Notes under the pieces: generated by a model
Database searches by the model: none
Told to the model about the DNA's origin: nothing
Seen by the model: the letters and a program-made list of their open reading frames with translations, nothing else
Program-made: the position numbers and the translations under genes
Source: Mauremys mutica
Lineage: Eukaryota > Chordata > Testudines > Geoemydidae
DNA: 64,000 nucleotides
NCBI RefSeq assembly: GCF_020497125.1
Contig: NC_059089.1
Span: 26,929,282-26,993,281 of the forward strand
Direction of reading: 5' to 3'
Shown: one piece after another, positions 48,125 to 60,143 of the stretch
How positions within the stretch are numbered: position 1 is the first letter of the stretch
Layout: the number at the start of each line of letters is the position of its first letter

Positions 48125-51100
48125 CTACAAAGGGAAAAAATAAGTATCAGCACTGAATGTTTTGTTTTTGTCTTGTAAAACTTCTTACTTCCACCATGAA
48201 AAGGTTGAGCAATCCACCTCCGCTTTTAACAGTTTAAACGATTATGCATGTACAACATTAAACCAGATATAAGTAATAGTTGCAGAAGCATTACACCTTC
48301 TAGAATCCAGATAGACAATGCTACTGTAACTCAACTTTATACATGAAGATCCAGCTGCTGAATCACATCAAGTATCAAATAGTGATGCTTAGAGGACATA
48401 TTACACCATATTTAGGCTACATATCAGTTATACATTTAGACAGCCATACTTCATATTAAACACAGTGAAATACTATTTATTGGGAATATTACATATATAA
48501 TGCATCTGTGCAGATTTGCAAGATAACTGAGGGGGCCACAAGGTTTCCTCTGCCGATTCGAGTACGTGACAATTTAACCTGTCCCCATAGTCATAGTCCA
48601 GTGACAGCCACTGGCAACGTGCTGTTACAATAAGCTCAGATTGTGTGTCTGGTACATAGCAGAACTACACATCTTGTTAGAACTGCTGTTATGTATCTGA
48701 ACACAGACCTGCTAAAGCATGCATGTCTGTAGTCCCACAAGAGTACACATCAGGGATTATGCAACCCTTCTCCTCAATTGTTTTCCAGAAAGATAAGGAG
48801 TGAGATACTTCTCCCCATGAAATTTCTTCTTTGATTAAATTGCCACATGCTGAGAGGCAGATGGGGAATAATTTACAAGTTCAAGTCATTGTTTATCTCC
48901 ACTCTTAGTCAATAAACATATTAATGGGGAGGAGGGAAGAGAAGAGGGAGTTCTGAAGAGTAGAACTCGACATGATGACAAAAATGTTTTCTCTTCTGTG
49001 AATTTTCTCCATAGATGACTCAATAATGTAATGCAGGCTATTTTTTGTAGATCTCATTTTAGCCTCCTCCTACCTCATCATGCTCTAAAACTTAAACGCT
49101 AGTGTCCTCAAGCAACATGTCAAAAAGAATAAGAGCAGTGCTGCTAAGTCTTGTTTAAATCATGTGGGAAGTCCTAAGGATTTCTCATACAAGTTTCCAT
49201 AATCCATCTTTTAATCTCCTATCCAAAACCATTACTTTATTTCCCTGGATAATTATTTATTCTTTAAACATAACAAGGCACATATGCCACAATGAAAAGC
49301 TTACAATAAGATAGGACACAATTTAGTCTCCACTATAACATCTAGCAAGACCTAGTTCTTTCATAGTAGCCTTTAGATGTTACTATTGTTTGCTTTTTCA
49401 AAAATTCTAGTACTTTACAAAGTTTCAACCAAGTCAGTCAGATCGTGCTAAAAGCCATGCTCCACTGAAAAACACTTAATTTGGGATAAAAATTCAATAT
49501 TCTGCAACCAAAATATCTCAATGGTGCTAAAACGTTCCCAGAATCAACACAGCCACCTAACTAGTTTATTGCAAATCAGTGACACCATTATCTGTTAAAT
49601 GGACTCCCTGAGGCAAGTCTCATATACGCACTCTTCTACAGCTTTCCAATAACACTGGAACCCTTCCTACTTTATTGTTGGTCTTCCCAACACAAGTCTT
49701 TCAGGCTTCTATTGTTAAAGGGAGAAGCTTGCATTAAGTGTTCAGCCACCCTGGTATGGGGATTGTGTGATAGACAAGGAGAAGTATCAAGGGAAATCCA
49801 ATTGTTGTCACCACCTACCTCTCTGCCTACTTTCCACCATGTTTACAAATGGTATTAGCTCCTGCCGTGTGCAATTCCAAAAGCACTTTGTCTTTGTGGC
49901 TCATTCCATCCACATCTGCCTTCTGCTATTATCTCATGTTTGTAGGATGCCATCTCTGTCATTAGCTTTTGTTTTAGATATGGTGACACCATTCTAAAAC
50001 AGTCTTTGGATGACAAAACACTTGAAATCATTCAAAGCAGAAGTAAAAGCATCATGTTTTAAAGTAATTTTTCCAGCTGTACCTGTTAATCATTTTCCCC
50101 CACACTAATTTAATCTAAATTTCCAAATAATTTTTTTAAACTGCCACTTTTAAAAACTTGGGGAAAGAATTTCATAGTAAATTTAGCACACACTGCTGCT
50201 CCAAATAGAGAAAAATCTGTTATAAGTGCAGTTCTATTCGGAACCGTGATTATTTAAAAAAATAGCATAGTGATCTATGTTTTTCCTCAGTGATTTCTTT
50301 ATCAAATACAGACAAGTTTAAAAAGATGTTTTTTCTAACTCAGTTTTCAAGCTTGGGTTGTTTTTTTAAAGCTTAAATTTTATAATACTGAAGTGATTGT
50401 AACATCAAGTGTTGCTAAAACAAATCTTTCCATAATTCATCTCACTGTAGCTGAATTACCTATAAAGGAAGACAGAAAGATGGTTGAAAACATATAGAAA
50501 TGCTGTTTGTTTCTCTAAAAACATGTTTAAAAAGACTAAAAGTTCAATTCTTGTTTATTATAGCTTGGCTGATACATCACAACAGATGAAAGGCAGTTCT
50601 GGAGGGTTATGCGCTCTGGATACTTGCCTAGCCCCCACAAGTGTGAAAGAGGATTAAGTGCACCAGTGAGAATAGACCCCCTTTTGTACACAGATATAGT
50701 ATGACATGGGTACAATTCATTTCAAGAGACATCCACTTACTCTGGGTAATCAGCTGAAACATATGACTAAAGAAAAATATAAACTCCACATTTACAATAC
50801 ATTTTTCCATCAACACTTACAGAAAGAACATGCTTACATAACATACTGTCACTTATTTCTTGCGAAAGACATCCACAGAATCCAATGAACTAAAAAGGTT
50901 AAAAGGGGCCCTATTAGTTCTGCACTGAGCATTCTATAATTCTTTACGTCTGCCTTGGGAGCTCCTGCACCTTTATATCCTGGCAAATTAAATTTAACCA
51001 TTATTCATTGAGTTCAGCACTGATGCTCCAATCATCTCCCCCAACTCCACCGTGACATCTGGGGCACTTCTGACCCAGCACACGCCAAACAGCAGCTACC

Positions 51101-51863
51101 ATTCAACCGTTACACACCAGTGAACAAGAACATATGCTTATAAAGGGAAGTCTGTGAATAGCCAGAACCAGAGGACACTCTTGGACAAAGGCCCACATAA
51201 AAATGGATTGTCATTAAGCCTAAAAGTTTTTTTATTTACTGTGTGTGATAGGAGATGGCTCAAGCATCCTGAGAAACTAAGTCCTATTAATAGCTTGAAA
51301 CAAGAGGCATTACAGAATGGCAGTGTCCTCAAAAAGACAAGGAGGCAGTTTAACAAGAGGCAGGGAATATTTATTTGTATTATTCATGGTGGGCAACTGA
51401 GACTGGCATACTACCTGGGCATACAGTAAGAGGGGGAAAAAAAAGTATCTTTTCATTCAGGGATACATTCAAAGCTTCCAGCAATTAAGTCTGTAAGATG
51501 CTCGTTTGCAAAGCATCTACATGCAGCACAAAACTATACTACCTCTGATTAAAAATCTAGAGAAGAGCCAACCAGTCTAAATACTCAGACAATTTCAAAC
51601 TAATCCAGCAGAGCCACCCATCAACACAAATGGTCAATCTCCCACTGGTACCAAGAATCAGAAAAAAAAAAAAGATGTAAACTAAACCAAAAAAAATCCT
51701 CCCTCCTCCCCCTAGATAAAGCGGTCAGAAGTAATCTAGCTAAAATAAAAGTGACTTCCAACATGCGCTAAACAAAGAACTCTGGTGCACCTCCAGGTCT
51801 CTATATGGAAGGAGTCTTGACCCCAGTTCAGCCCTTACTGAACATGGAGATATCAGAGAACTA
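48125..51863. other. Intronic stretch upstream of exon A without recognised features
   Basis: Noncoding AT-rich DNA. A possible micro-exon at about 50744-50769 on minus (TTTTTCTTTAG, 26 bases, GTAAGTGG) was seen but is weak (see rejected list). No transposon terminus was recognised. Confidence 0.5.
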
Positions 51864-52155
51864 AGGGTAAGTCTACTATGCAGATGGGAGCAACCCCCTG
51901 CCCAGTTAGACTCTAGCAGGGCTCAAGCTAGTTCGCTAAAAATAGTAGTGTGGATGTTGAGACTCTGGCCCAGAGTCAGGTTTAGCCACCAAAGCTCAGG
52001 CCCAGAGGGTTGGGTCAGTGAGCTTGAGAGCCCAAGCTGCTACCCAAGTCACATCAACACTGCTATTTTTAGCACACTAGCTCAAGCCCTGCTAGTGCAC
52101 GTCTGTCTACCTGTGCTGCAAGGCTTGCTCCCACCTGCAATGCAGAAATACCCTG
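51864..52155. mobile_element. Palindromic MITE with long inverted arms
   Basis: The termini AGGGTAAGTCTACTATGCAG and, in complement, AGGGTATTTCTGCATTGCAG are inverted repeats. A second inner pair (51911-51957 with 52050-52095; CTAGCAGGGCTCAAGCTAG against its complement) extends the palindrome, so the whole 290 bp can fold back. The inner TATTTTTAGC motif links it to the block at 6342-6832. There is no coding content; the frame over it is incidental. Confidence 0.78.
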
Positions 52156-53544
52156 ACTGAGCCAAGCAACTGTAACTACTAAGCAAAAATGGAGGAACTC
52201 TCAAGTAACCAGGCCTAATGAGTTATAATGGGATTCAGTAATACTACTTAACTCCCTGAACATACCCTGACACACTGCAAGCTGCATAGCTTGCACCTGG
52301 TGGGCATTACAGATTCCCTTGCTCCCATCTGAAGAACAGAGCAGTTATATTCTGCAACTGTCATGTGACCTACCCAGAATTTAAAAATATCTATATAAAT
52401 AAAAATAAAAGTATTTGTTCTCCAAGTAAAAGCCCCTTTTGATAGTCTCCCTGACACTCAGTGCCCACTATCTTAGACAATTGCCTGTTACACCCCTCAG
52501 CACCAGGTACAGTACTATTAACCTGTGTAATAATAGCACAAGCTACTCTGTAGCAAGGAGAAATTAGAAAGATTCTTTCAGATCTAGTGACAAATTTTCA
52601 TTCAAAGACAAGGAAAGAACTTCACCCGTAATTGATAAGAGCCACTACTCACTATTACTTCAAATAGACAGATTGCTGTAGAAGAGGAGCCCAGAGCTTT
52701 GGAAACTCATTAGCAGAGAAACAAGACAATGGGATCAGTTTCTCTCCTCCTGCTGTTCTCAGACCTTATCAATGGGCTCCCCTCTAAGTATCAATGGGTT
52801 AACCCTCACGTAGCCACCTCGTTTTTACATGCAGTGCCTCAATATAGAACATATGTTGAAGTATGAACTGAAAACCCTGTAATTCTATTTTTTTTTAATC
52901 AAATGAATTTATACTTCAGCTGCATCCATTTTGAATGCAAGATGCTCTCTGGGTTAAGTGGGTTATTAGAAATAAATGTAGGCACACTAATCCTTCCAAT
53001 TTCCTGGTTAGTCATTAATGCCTATAGCACTGTACCCATCTCCTTGTTTCAAGCTAAGGAAATGCATTGTATGGCAACAAAGACATACCACATCTTTAAC
53101 CTTTCACCCTAAAGGCTTTCAAGTCAAAAACAGAATAACTTAATCATACATATGAAATAATCCCAGGGGAGATTTTTGTTCTTTCGTTTTAAAGATTATA
53201 AAAACCTGACAAGTAGTACTAGAGCAGCAACCAAACATGCTTAAAGTCATTTTCTGTTTTTTTTTTTTGTTGTTGTTTTTAAAAAAAGATCAGTTGTGTT
53301 TCAGCTTTTATTTATCCTGGAAATCACAAGCTATATAATTACATTCATATCAGAAGTAAATGTCATCCACAGCAAATTTGCCTCTGCTGGTAAATAGAAG
53401 CCAGTCTGTAGTTCAACACCCCAAATGTACATTAGAGAAGACTTCTCAGACAGCATCGCTTCTCACCTGAAAAAGAAGTGAGGATCTACGGGTAAAATAT
53501 AGGGTCATCTACGAAATATTTTGCATTTACTGAATATAGAAACT
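52156..53544. other. Intronic stretch without recognised features
   Basis: Noncoding DNA with short A/T runs (ATAAATAAAAATAAAA near 52395). No repeat, exon or RNA gene was recognised. Confidence 0.5.
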
Positions 53545-53725
53545 TTCACTATGTGATCTCAAAGCACTATCACATTAATGAATTAAGCCCCAAACACCAC
53601 AGCAGGGTAAACTTAGGCATGGAGACTCATCTATGGTCACACAGCCAGTCTGACAGAACTTGAAACAGAGCCCACATCTTCTGGTTCCCACTCGTGTGCT
53701 ATAAGCGCAAGACTATCTTCCCTCC
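53545..53725 (-). mobile_element. MIR-type SINE
   Basis: The plus strand shows the complement of a MIR: TCTCAAAGCACTATCACATT, AGGGTAAACTTAGGCATGGA, ATGGTCACACAGCCAGTCTG, GCCCACATCTTCTGGTTCCC, CGTGTGCTATAAGCGCAAGA, in the correct order from the tail to the tRNA-like head. The conserved GGTCACACAGCCAGT core is clear. Confidence 0.75.
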
Positions 53726-54363
53726 CATTTAAAAAAAAAAATAGGAACTAGACTCCAAAATCTGAAATGCAAAATCCTTTCCCTTGGTACACAGAACAAA
53801 CCCTCCCATTAAGCCCAGAGCAATGATGATTTTGACAACTGGAAAAGAAATCTCACTCAAACTTCATAGAATTTTATACTCCGCTATGGAACACAGACAT
53901 GATTTTAAATTCAAGGAATCTTTCAAATATTGAGATCCCAGTGTTTACTGGGTCTCAAATATTTAAGGTTCTATTTTAAAAAAATATATCTTATTGTGCC
54001 TATGCCAAGAATTTAAAGTAACTACTAATGCTGTCATTTCTAAAAACAAATCCTTCCATCAGTTTTATATCTATTTTAATCCCTTACTAATGGAAATATC
54101 TTGAACTGGTATTGCTGCTGCTTTGACTTCCCCCCACCCCCACACACACTTCCTGCCCACATATGGTGCAGAAACCCTTATTAATTCATCACTCAGTACT
54201 ACCATTAAGATATTTCCTCTTTATGAAGCTGTAGCATGCATTTGAAAATTGACCTTTTTAGTTCCATCTTTCAGGCTTCGAACCAGGCAGCAATTGAAGT
54301 AAATGGGCATAGGCATATTCATTAATTGCTACGTATACCCAGAATACATTTTCAAATATTATA

Positions 54364-54594
54364 CAGGCGAGTCTCATCTTACACGGGGGTTCCGTTCTGC
54401 AGTTAGCACATAAAGCGAAAACCGTGTATAGTCAAAATTACATTGAGTTGAATGGCGGGTGGAATCGCCCACACTACAGGTACAGTATTAAAATTGTTAT
54501 TTTTCCTCTTTTGGGGGGTTTTCTGTTTTGTTTTTGCCAACCGTGTAAAGCTGAAATCGCGCATGTTAAATGCGCGTAAGATGCGACAGACCTG
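54364..54594. mobile_element. pogo/Tigger-like MITE with TA flanks
   Basis: The left end CAGGCGAGTCTCATCTTACA and the complement of the right end, CAGGTCTGTCGCATCTTACG, form an inverted repeat of about 20 bp. TA dinucleotides flank both ends (54362-54363 and 54595-54596), as expected for Tc1/mariner-pogo transposition. A further inverted pair (CACGGGGGTTCCG/CCAACCGTGTAAAG, AATCGCGCATGTTAAATGCG) lies inside. 231 bp, noncoding. Confidence 0.75.
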
Positions 54595-54636
54595 TACTTC
54601 TGATTAGTAATGAAGCACTCTTAGCTTAGCCAATTA

Positions 54637-55266
54637 CAGTCAGTGGAAAAACTCCCATTGAAGTCAACGGACTTTGGATCAAGTTCATACATTTTTGTTG
54701 TATCTGAAAGGCCAAAATTGGCTTTATAACCCAAAAGTGGTGGATAATTCCAAGAGAGTTTAGTCAGTTTCAAGCAGTGGTTTATCTTTCAATCATTTTG
54801 TTTACTTTATCTTGTAAAATGCTATGGAACAACTATGGGTAATCCTGTCTTTGTGTTTATTCTCTGCACTCAACATTGTAGGAGGAGTGGGAGAGAGTTA
54901 TTCCACAGTCCACATTTGTTCTGATTTTTTCTTCCTGATAACCAACTCAAATGCTTTGGAGCCTTTTACTTTACAGTTCAAGGATGGAATCACACACTCA
55001 GATGCAATTTCCTCTCCTAATTTGTTCCTTAAAAAGGAGTCAGATTAATCACTCTACAAGAACAAAATGAGAAGACTTTCTTCCCACTGAACCACTCACT
55101 CCTTCACTCTTCATCACTGTCACATTTCACAGATGGCCTGCGTTCCGCTTCACCAACAATGTAGTTCCAAGGCTTGTCATCTGAGCATAGGCCCAACTAC
55201 CCCTCCTCTGAGGGACTGCTCTGACCACAAATTGTGTCCAAACCTAAGACATCTTTCTTTACTTAC
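54637..55266. other. Noncoding stretch between MITE and DIRS insertion
   Basis: Contains a short ACTCCCATTGAAGTCAACGG segment (about 54650-54670) common to reptile palindromic repeats, otherwise nothing recognised. A 74-residue plus-strand frame at 54824-55048 starts with a hydrophobic, signal-like stretch but has no further support. Confidence 0.4.
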
Positions 55267-55319
55267 CAAAAAAACCCACCACATAACCTTAATCCTGCTG
55301 TGATCTCTCATTTATAAGC
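55267..55319 (-). other. Predicted cryptic exon created at the DIRS junction
   Basis: On the minus strand the DIRS 3' end supplies a T-run (CCGTCTTTTTTCC), followed by flanking TTACTCAG. 53 bases later GTAAGTAAAG forms a strong donor (55266-55261). The segment has stops in all three frames (TGA, TAA, TAA) and its length is not a multiple of three. If recognised in the primary transcript it would behave as a poison exon. This is inferred from splice motifs only; there is no evidence of use. Confidence 0.35.
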
Positions 55320-55378
55320 CTGAGTAAGGAAAAAAGACGGTTACTCACCGTAGTAACTGTTGTTCTTCGAGATGTGTT

Positions 55379-55542
55379 GCTCCTATGCATTCCAGTTAGG
55401 TGTGCGCGCCGCGCGTGCACGGCTCTTCGGAAGATTTTTACCCTAGCAACTCTGGCGGGCCGGCTGGGCGCCCCCTGGAGTGGCGCCGCTATAGCGCAGG
55501 ATATATACCCCAGCCGGCCCGTCCGCTCCTCAGTTCCTTCTT
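55379..55542. repeat. DIRS inverted terminal repeat (element 3' side)
   Basis: Reverse complement of 60271-60434, with a single visible difference (ACTCTGG here, ACTCCGG there). It contains GTGCGCGCCGCGCGTGCAC, itself nearly palindromic, and GGATATATACCCC, a possible TATA-like element. Confidence 0.93.
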
Positions 55543-55578
55543 GCCGGCTACTCCGACAGTGGGGAAGGAGGGCGGGTC

Positions 55579-55677
55579 TGGAATGGATAGGAGCAACACA
55601 TCTCAAAGAACAGTTACTACGGTGAGTAACCGTCTTTTCTTCTTCGAGTGATTGCTCCTATGCATTCCAGTTAGGTG
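55579..55677. repeat. DIRS internal complementary region (circle-junction copy)
   Basis: 55579-55638 is the reverse complement of the outer left end (55332-55393) with few differences. 55636-55677 is an exact 42-base reverse complement of the outer right end (60411-60452). The two halves meet at CCGTCTTTTCTTCTTCG. This head-to-tail copy of both termini is the defining feature of DIRS1-type elements, where it templates closure of the circular intermediate. Confidence 0.9.
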
Positions 55678-55711
55678 ATTCCCAAGCCTTACGTAGGCGG
55701 TGGGGTCGGAG

Positions 55712-56605
55712 TTAGATGTTACAGAACGCAACCGCTAAGCCAGAGGCTGCAACAGCTCTGGACTCCCGGACCAATGAGGCAAAGGTGTGGACCGAGGACC
55801 AGGTAGGTGTACAAGAAAGGGAATGCGAGCCAGGAAGGCAGCTGAGAAGCGTGAGCCCTGGCGGAATGTGCAGCAAGGAGGCTCTATGGCACATGGGCCG
55901 AAACAGAAGAGGTGCAGATGCACAACGTCATTGAAGATGAAATCCTCTAGGAGGAGACAGGTATGCCCTTCGTCCGGTATGCCGGTACGATGAAGGTTTT
56001 GGGGGGCGTTACGAGAGGGCTCAGTCCGCTAGATATAGATTGCGGACGCCCTGCAGATGTCGAAGGAGGGCAACCGTTGCTCTCCTTGCACAGAGAATGG
56101 CTTCGGAAAGAAGACCGGAAGGAAGATATCCTGGTGGATATAAAAGGCCGACACCTCCTTGGGGAGGCAGGTCGGACGTGGTAATAACTGCCCTTGTCCT
56201 TGAGGAACACAGTATCCCTTGGGCCTATTGTGAGAGTCTGAAGCTCGGAGACTCGTGTGGCCGCAGGAAAGACTACAGGAAACTGCCTTGCAGGACAGTT
56301 ATATCAATGAGCATGTTGACATTGGCTCGAATAGGGCAGTCACAAAACTGGTTAGAACCAGATTGAAGAGCCAGGTTTATGGCGGGGCCCCACTTGGGGG
56401 GGGGGGAGTGTATAAACGCTCCAAGCCCTGAGGAACCAGATGGAATGGAGCGGGACCTCGGCGGGAGAAACATTGCGCGTTTCGGAGCAGCATGAGAAAC
56501 GCTTCCACTCGGCAGATACTTTAACCGAATGGACGAATTTTCTACCACCCCGGAGAATCCCGTAGAACCGAGGCCGAACAACGTAACTCGGATCGGTTTA
56601 GCCAC
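55712..56605 (-). pseudogene. DIRS tyrosine recombinase remnant
   Basis: Minus-strand frames between the RNase H part and the internal complementary region keep patches resembling DIRS recombinases: an N-terminal region around 56300-56400 (PPPKWGPAINLAL), a middle patch (55947-56210, VFLKD-like start, then RTKGIPVSS) and a C-terminal patch (TWSSVHTFASL). They lie in different frames, and the His-x-x-Arg catalytic region is not intact in any frame. The enzyme would integrate the circular DNA copy of the element by strand exchange. The call rests on position and short patches, so it is moderate. Confidence 0.6.
56395..56407 (+). other. G13-type homopolymer inside DIRS
   Basis: A run of about 13 G (C-run on the coding strand) lies within the recombinase region. 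It is a likely site of slippage and one plausible source of the frameshifts around it. Confidence 0.8.
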
Positions 56606-56760
56606 GCAGGAGTCCTGTTGTGAGGTGCAGGGATTACAGGACCGGGTGGTGAAGGTTGTCGTGATTCCGCGTCATGGGGTCTGTGCCAAGAGGGATGCTA
56701 CCGACAGGTGTAGCAACATGGTGTGCCAGTGCTGCCCAGGTTACACTGGAGCGAACCTGA

Positions 56761-57392
56761 TCAGGGGCGCTCTGTCCCTGCGGAGTTTGAGCAGGACCTT
56801 GTGAACCAGCGGGGACAGTGGACAGCGTACGGCAGATGGCTGATCCATGGCCTCAGGAAAATCCTCCAAGACCGAGCCTGGGGAGAGGCCTTGGAACGAG
56901 GAGAATTTCTCTCCCTCTTTCCGTTCTCGTGAAAGCGAGGAGGGCTATGCGGGGGAAGACCCACTTCTGGAAAACGGAATAGATAAAGACGGGAGGAAAC
57001 CACCACTTGTGAGACAGGAAGGATCTGCTGAGACGATCCGCCAGCTGAATCGCCTGGTACACAAGGCAGACTGCTCTCAGCTCTCGGACATTGATGTGTA
57101 AGGCCAGCTCTTGCGCTGACCGAAGGCCGTGAGTGCGAAACTACACCAGGTGCACACCCAGCCGAGAGATGGGCTGTCTGTCATGAGGGACCCCGAGGGG
57201 TGAATGAAACCGCATCCCCGGATACACCGGGGAGGACGCCGACTCCCGGTCGAGGGAGCCTAGGCTGCTCGGGGGAAACGAGACAACCATGAGTATGCCA
57301 TCTCTGCCCGGGTGGCACCCCCAGGTGAGCCACGATTGAAGTGAACAGAGGCAAAGCCTGGTATGTTTAGTTGCAAACGTGTAGACAGCCAT
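56761..57392 (-). pseudogene. DIRS RNase H region remnant
   Basis: Minus-strand patches follow the reverse transcriptase in the expected order: a connection segment (TKHTRLCLCSLQSWL), a region ending HDRQPISRLGVHL where DIRS RNase H normally has its first Asp-containing strand, then YQAIQLADRL and VFQKWVFPRIALLAF. Each lies in a different frame from the next. The first catalytic Asp is not evident. No intact product is possible. Confidence 0.68.
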
Positions 57393-57920
57393 GTGACTCA
57401 GGAAACCGAGGCAAGAGCGAGCCCAAGTTGGCGGGAAGGTCCGTAGACCTTGTACAATTGTTACCCTTGCCTGAAACCAAGGCTGAAGTAAGCAGGCTCT
57501 GGCGAGTCTGGAGTCCAGGACAGCCCCAATGAATTCCCTTCCCTATATGGGAATCAGAGTGGATTTTACTATTGATCATCAGGCCTAGACACAGGAAAAG
57601 GTTCGTGTCGATGCCCACATGACTGGTACTTTGGGCCCGGGGGTTCTTCGAATGAGCTACTCGTCTAGACACGGAGAACGTGTATCAGACGGTGGCGAAG
57701 AAAGGCGGCGATTACAGCCATGCACCTTGAATACCCCTGGGCTGTATAGAGGCCAACCGGGAGGGCCGTATACTGGGAATAACGATGGTAGGCCCCAAAC
57801 CGAGGGTACCTTCTGTGTGGAAGAGAAATGGCAACGTGAAAAACACGCGCCCTTCATATCGAGGGCGGCGTACCAGTCTCCGGGATCCCAGGATGGGATG
57901 ACGGTCGCCCTGGGTACCAT
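57367..57920 (-). pseudogene. DIRS reverse transcriptase remnant
   Basis: The frame 57657-57920 begins DWYAALDMKGACF, matching RT motif A (L-D-M-K-x-A-Y-F) with the Asp kept but Ala-Tyr changed to Ala-Cys. It runs to CLDE where the catalytic L-D-D box should be. The overlapping frame 57367-57672 continues with the post-catalytic block (LGLMINSKIHSDSH) and a degenerate GHMAACTYV-like end (ESHGCLHVC). At least one shift divides the domain at the active site, and the N-terminal fingers are shortened against a full DIRS RT. Non-functional. Confidence 0.75.
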
Positions 57921-60143
57921 GCGGAACTCATCTGCATCGTGACTTGTTGAGTTCCTGCAGGCCTAGGATAGGTCTGAGACCTCCCTTCGCTTAGGGGAAT
58001 AGGTTTCGCCCTTAGGTACCTCTTGTATAGCTCCGATGAGGAGGAGCTTCCGCACCTCTTGCCAGAGGAATCGCTCGTGAGAGGGGTCCTTAGGAGGGGC
58101 GAGGATGGGTAGGCTTTTGCCCCATTGGTGGTCAGAAGGACCCTAATTCTGGCTCCTTTGGGGTGCGGATTGATGGCCACGACCGTGTAAGCCACGCCCG
58201 CTGGCCATGTCCTGACCTTGTCATGGCGCAGGGTAAGAGCGGAGGTTGGGGACGGAAGCGTCGGCGCTGAATTACCGGCATGTGCATGCCGAGAGAGAGA
58301 GAGAGAGACCCTGCTGCCCTTTAGGTTCTGCAGCCTAGGGCCAGTGTTGTCAGAGAACAGGCCTGTGCCACTGAAGGGCAAGATCTGTATAGCGTGCCGC
58401 AGCTGCGAGGGAAGGCTCAATAACTGGAGTCCTGAAACGCGCCGCGTGGCAACACCCGAGGCCAGAGTCATGGCAGCGGAGTCAGCTGCGTCCAACGAGG
58501 CCTGGAGGGAAGCTCTCTCCAGCTCCGTCCTTTGCTGCAGGAGGGCATCGAACTCTTGACGGGAGTTCCGAAGAACCGACTCTGTAAATTTGCCCACCGC
58601 CACCCACAGTAGCGGATAAGCAGGGCTTGCTGGTTCGCTACACGAAGTTGCAGGGCCCCCTCCGGGTACATCTTATGGCCCACTAAGACCACACGCCCAG
58701 CCTCTTTGGATTTAGGGGCTGGTCGCATTTCGATTAGAGGAGGACCGGAGGGGTATGTTCCTGCCCTCGCCTCATCTGGGGAGGAGGAAGAAGAAAGGCC
58801 CGGGACAAGCGGGTCCTGTGTGGGCTCGAGCTCCTGGACGACCTCCTGATCCGGTGGGATCTGGGAGCCCGGTGCCGAACCGGGGGTTGCTCTGTACCGG
58901 TTGGACGGGGACGACTAATTGTCACCTCTGGCACCCAGAGCTCGGAGAGAGATGGGATCATCGGTACGCCTCTGGCGTGGTAGTACACCCACGGCGTCCA
59001 GAATGACCACTGATAGGTCTCCTGGAAGATTCTGGAGGGCACATCGGAAAACAGAGTGCTACGCATATGAAGTGTCCACACGGGACGACACTGATGCGTG
59101 GCTGGATGGCCCTGGAGGAGCTGAAAGCTCTTGGTAGAGTCTCCGTCTGTAACTGACGTCGCTCGATGCGGCACCGGGGATCGGTACCGGTAGACAGACC
59201 GGTACCGAGAACGGGACCTGCCACCGAAGCTGTGCCAGGCGGTCGACCGAGGGTGCGAGGCTCGATGATCAGGAGTGGCTACGGGCGTCCCGGTGTCTGG
59301 GGCAGTGCCGGGAGCTGGATCGGTGCTGAGTGTCCCGGACCAGCGAACGGGATGCTGACCGGTGCCGCGAGTACTACTGGTACCAACATGAAGAACGGTG
59401 CCGAGACTGTGAGCGGCGTCGAGACCTAGATCGGTGACGGGACCGAGAACATCTGCGGAACTGCGACCCTGAACAGTGCCGCTGTGCGGTGCCGAGGCAG
59501 GGTGGTCTGATCAAGGCAGGCTTGCCCATCGACTATGTAACCCCCACCGGCGGTGCCGGGGGTTGAGGCAGCGTAGATGCTGTCATTGCAATCAGCCCCC
59601 TCGCCGTGGACACTGTCTCCGGCGTGGAGGGAATAGTGAGCTCGACCATAGCTGGCACCCCGGATGCAGCTTCATAGCGAGCTCGACCACGGTCCGTACC
59701 GGGGAGCTTTCCAGCACCGGACTCGACGGCTCTTGCCTGGCCAGAGTAACTCTTCATCCTCCAGGAGAGAGGTCCATGCCGAGGGTACGTCGGAGTCAGC
59801 GACAGTGGTGCCAGGAGGCCTTGGCGGCACCGGCGGTCCGGTGCCGAGGGAGCGCGCCGTGAAAACTAACTAGCGCTCGGCGCCGAGAGCGGAGGAGCAA
59901 GAGCTGCCTCCCTCAGGAGCTGTTTAAAACGAAAGCCCCACTCCCCTCTGTTCACGGATTAAGGGCCTCACAAATGCAGCACTTATCTGTGAGGTAAGAT
60001 CCCTCGAGGCACTTAGGAGAAGATCTCTTGTCGGCAGCGGCTTGTGGCCGGCCGAGCATTAGAAAACCCTGTGGACCGGGCATCGGACCCGGCCCTGGGT
60101 GAGGGGAAGGGGATAAACCCCAACCCCTGTAAAATAAATACAC
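57854..60143 (-). pseudogene. DIRS Gag-like gene, frameshifted
   Basis: Ordered remnants on minus: a Cys-rich start (59952-60143; KCLEGSYLTDKCCICEALNP resembles the CLG-x-GH-x-KC-x-x-C motif of DIRS Gag); an Arg/Ser-rich stretch (about 59290-59480, RSRHRSRSRRRSQSRHRS); an Arg/Ser-rich linker (58734-59174); then the most conserved part, split by a shift near 58600: APKSKEAGRVVLVGHKMYPE and ANQQALLIRY in one frame, RQEFDALLQQRTELERASLQ and ASLDAADSAAMTLASG in the next. The last open frame (249 codons, 57854-58603) is the longest in the window. A (TC)n expansion in it (58291-58308) adds a Ser-Leu run. Gag would package the element RNA. Not intact. Confidence 0.8.
58291..58308. repeat. (GA)n microsatellite inside gag remnant
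   Basis: Nine GA units, read as TC on the coding strand and giving a Ser-Leu-Ser-Leu run in the Gag frame. This probably arose after or during element decay, although it does not itself break the local frame. Confidence 0.9.

Noticed and set aside
50744..50769. Possible 26-nt micro-exon on minus (TTTTTCTTTAG acceptor, GTAAGTGG donor)
   Set aside because: The length is not a multiple of three, and it would break the frame into exon A unless compensated. A second AG lies inside the segment, and such pairs occur by chance in 60 kb.
53457..53530. Acceptor-like CTCACTTCTTTTTCAG on minus
   Set aside because: All three frames downstream meet stops within about 40 bases and no donor follows in range.
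57854..58603. 249-residue frame as an independent host gene
   Set aside because: It continues the DIRS Gag remnant, between the inverted termini, with the preceding part in another frame.
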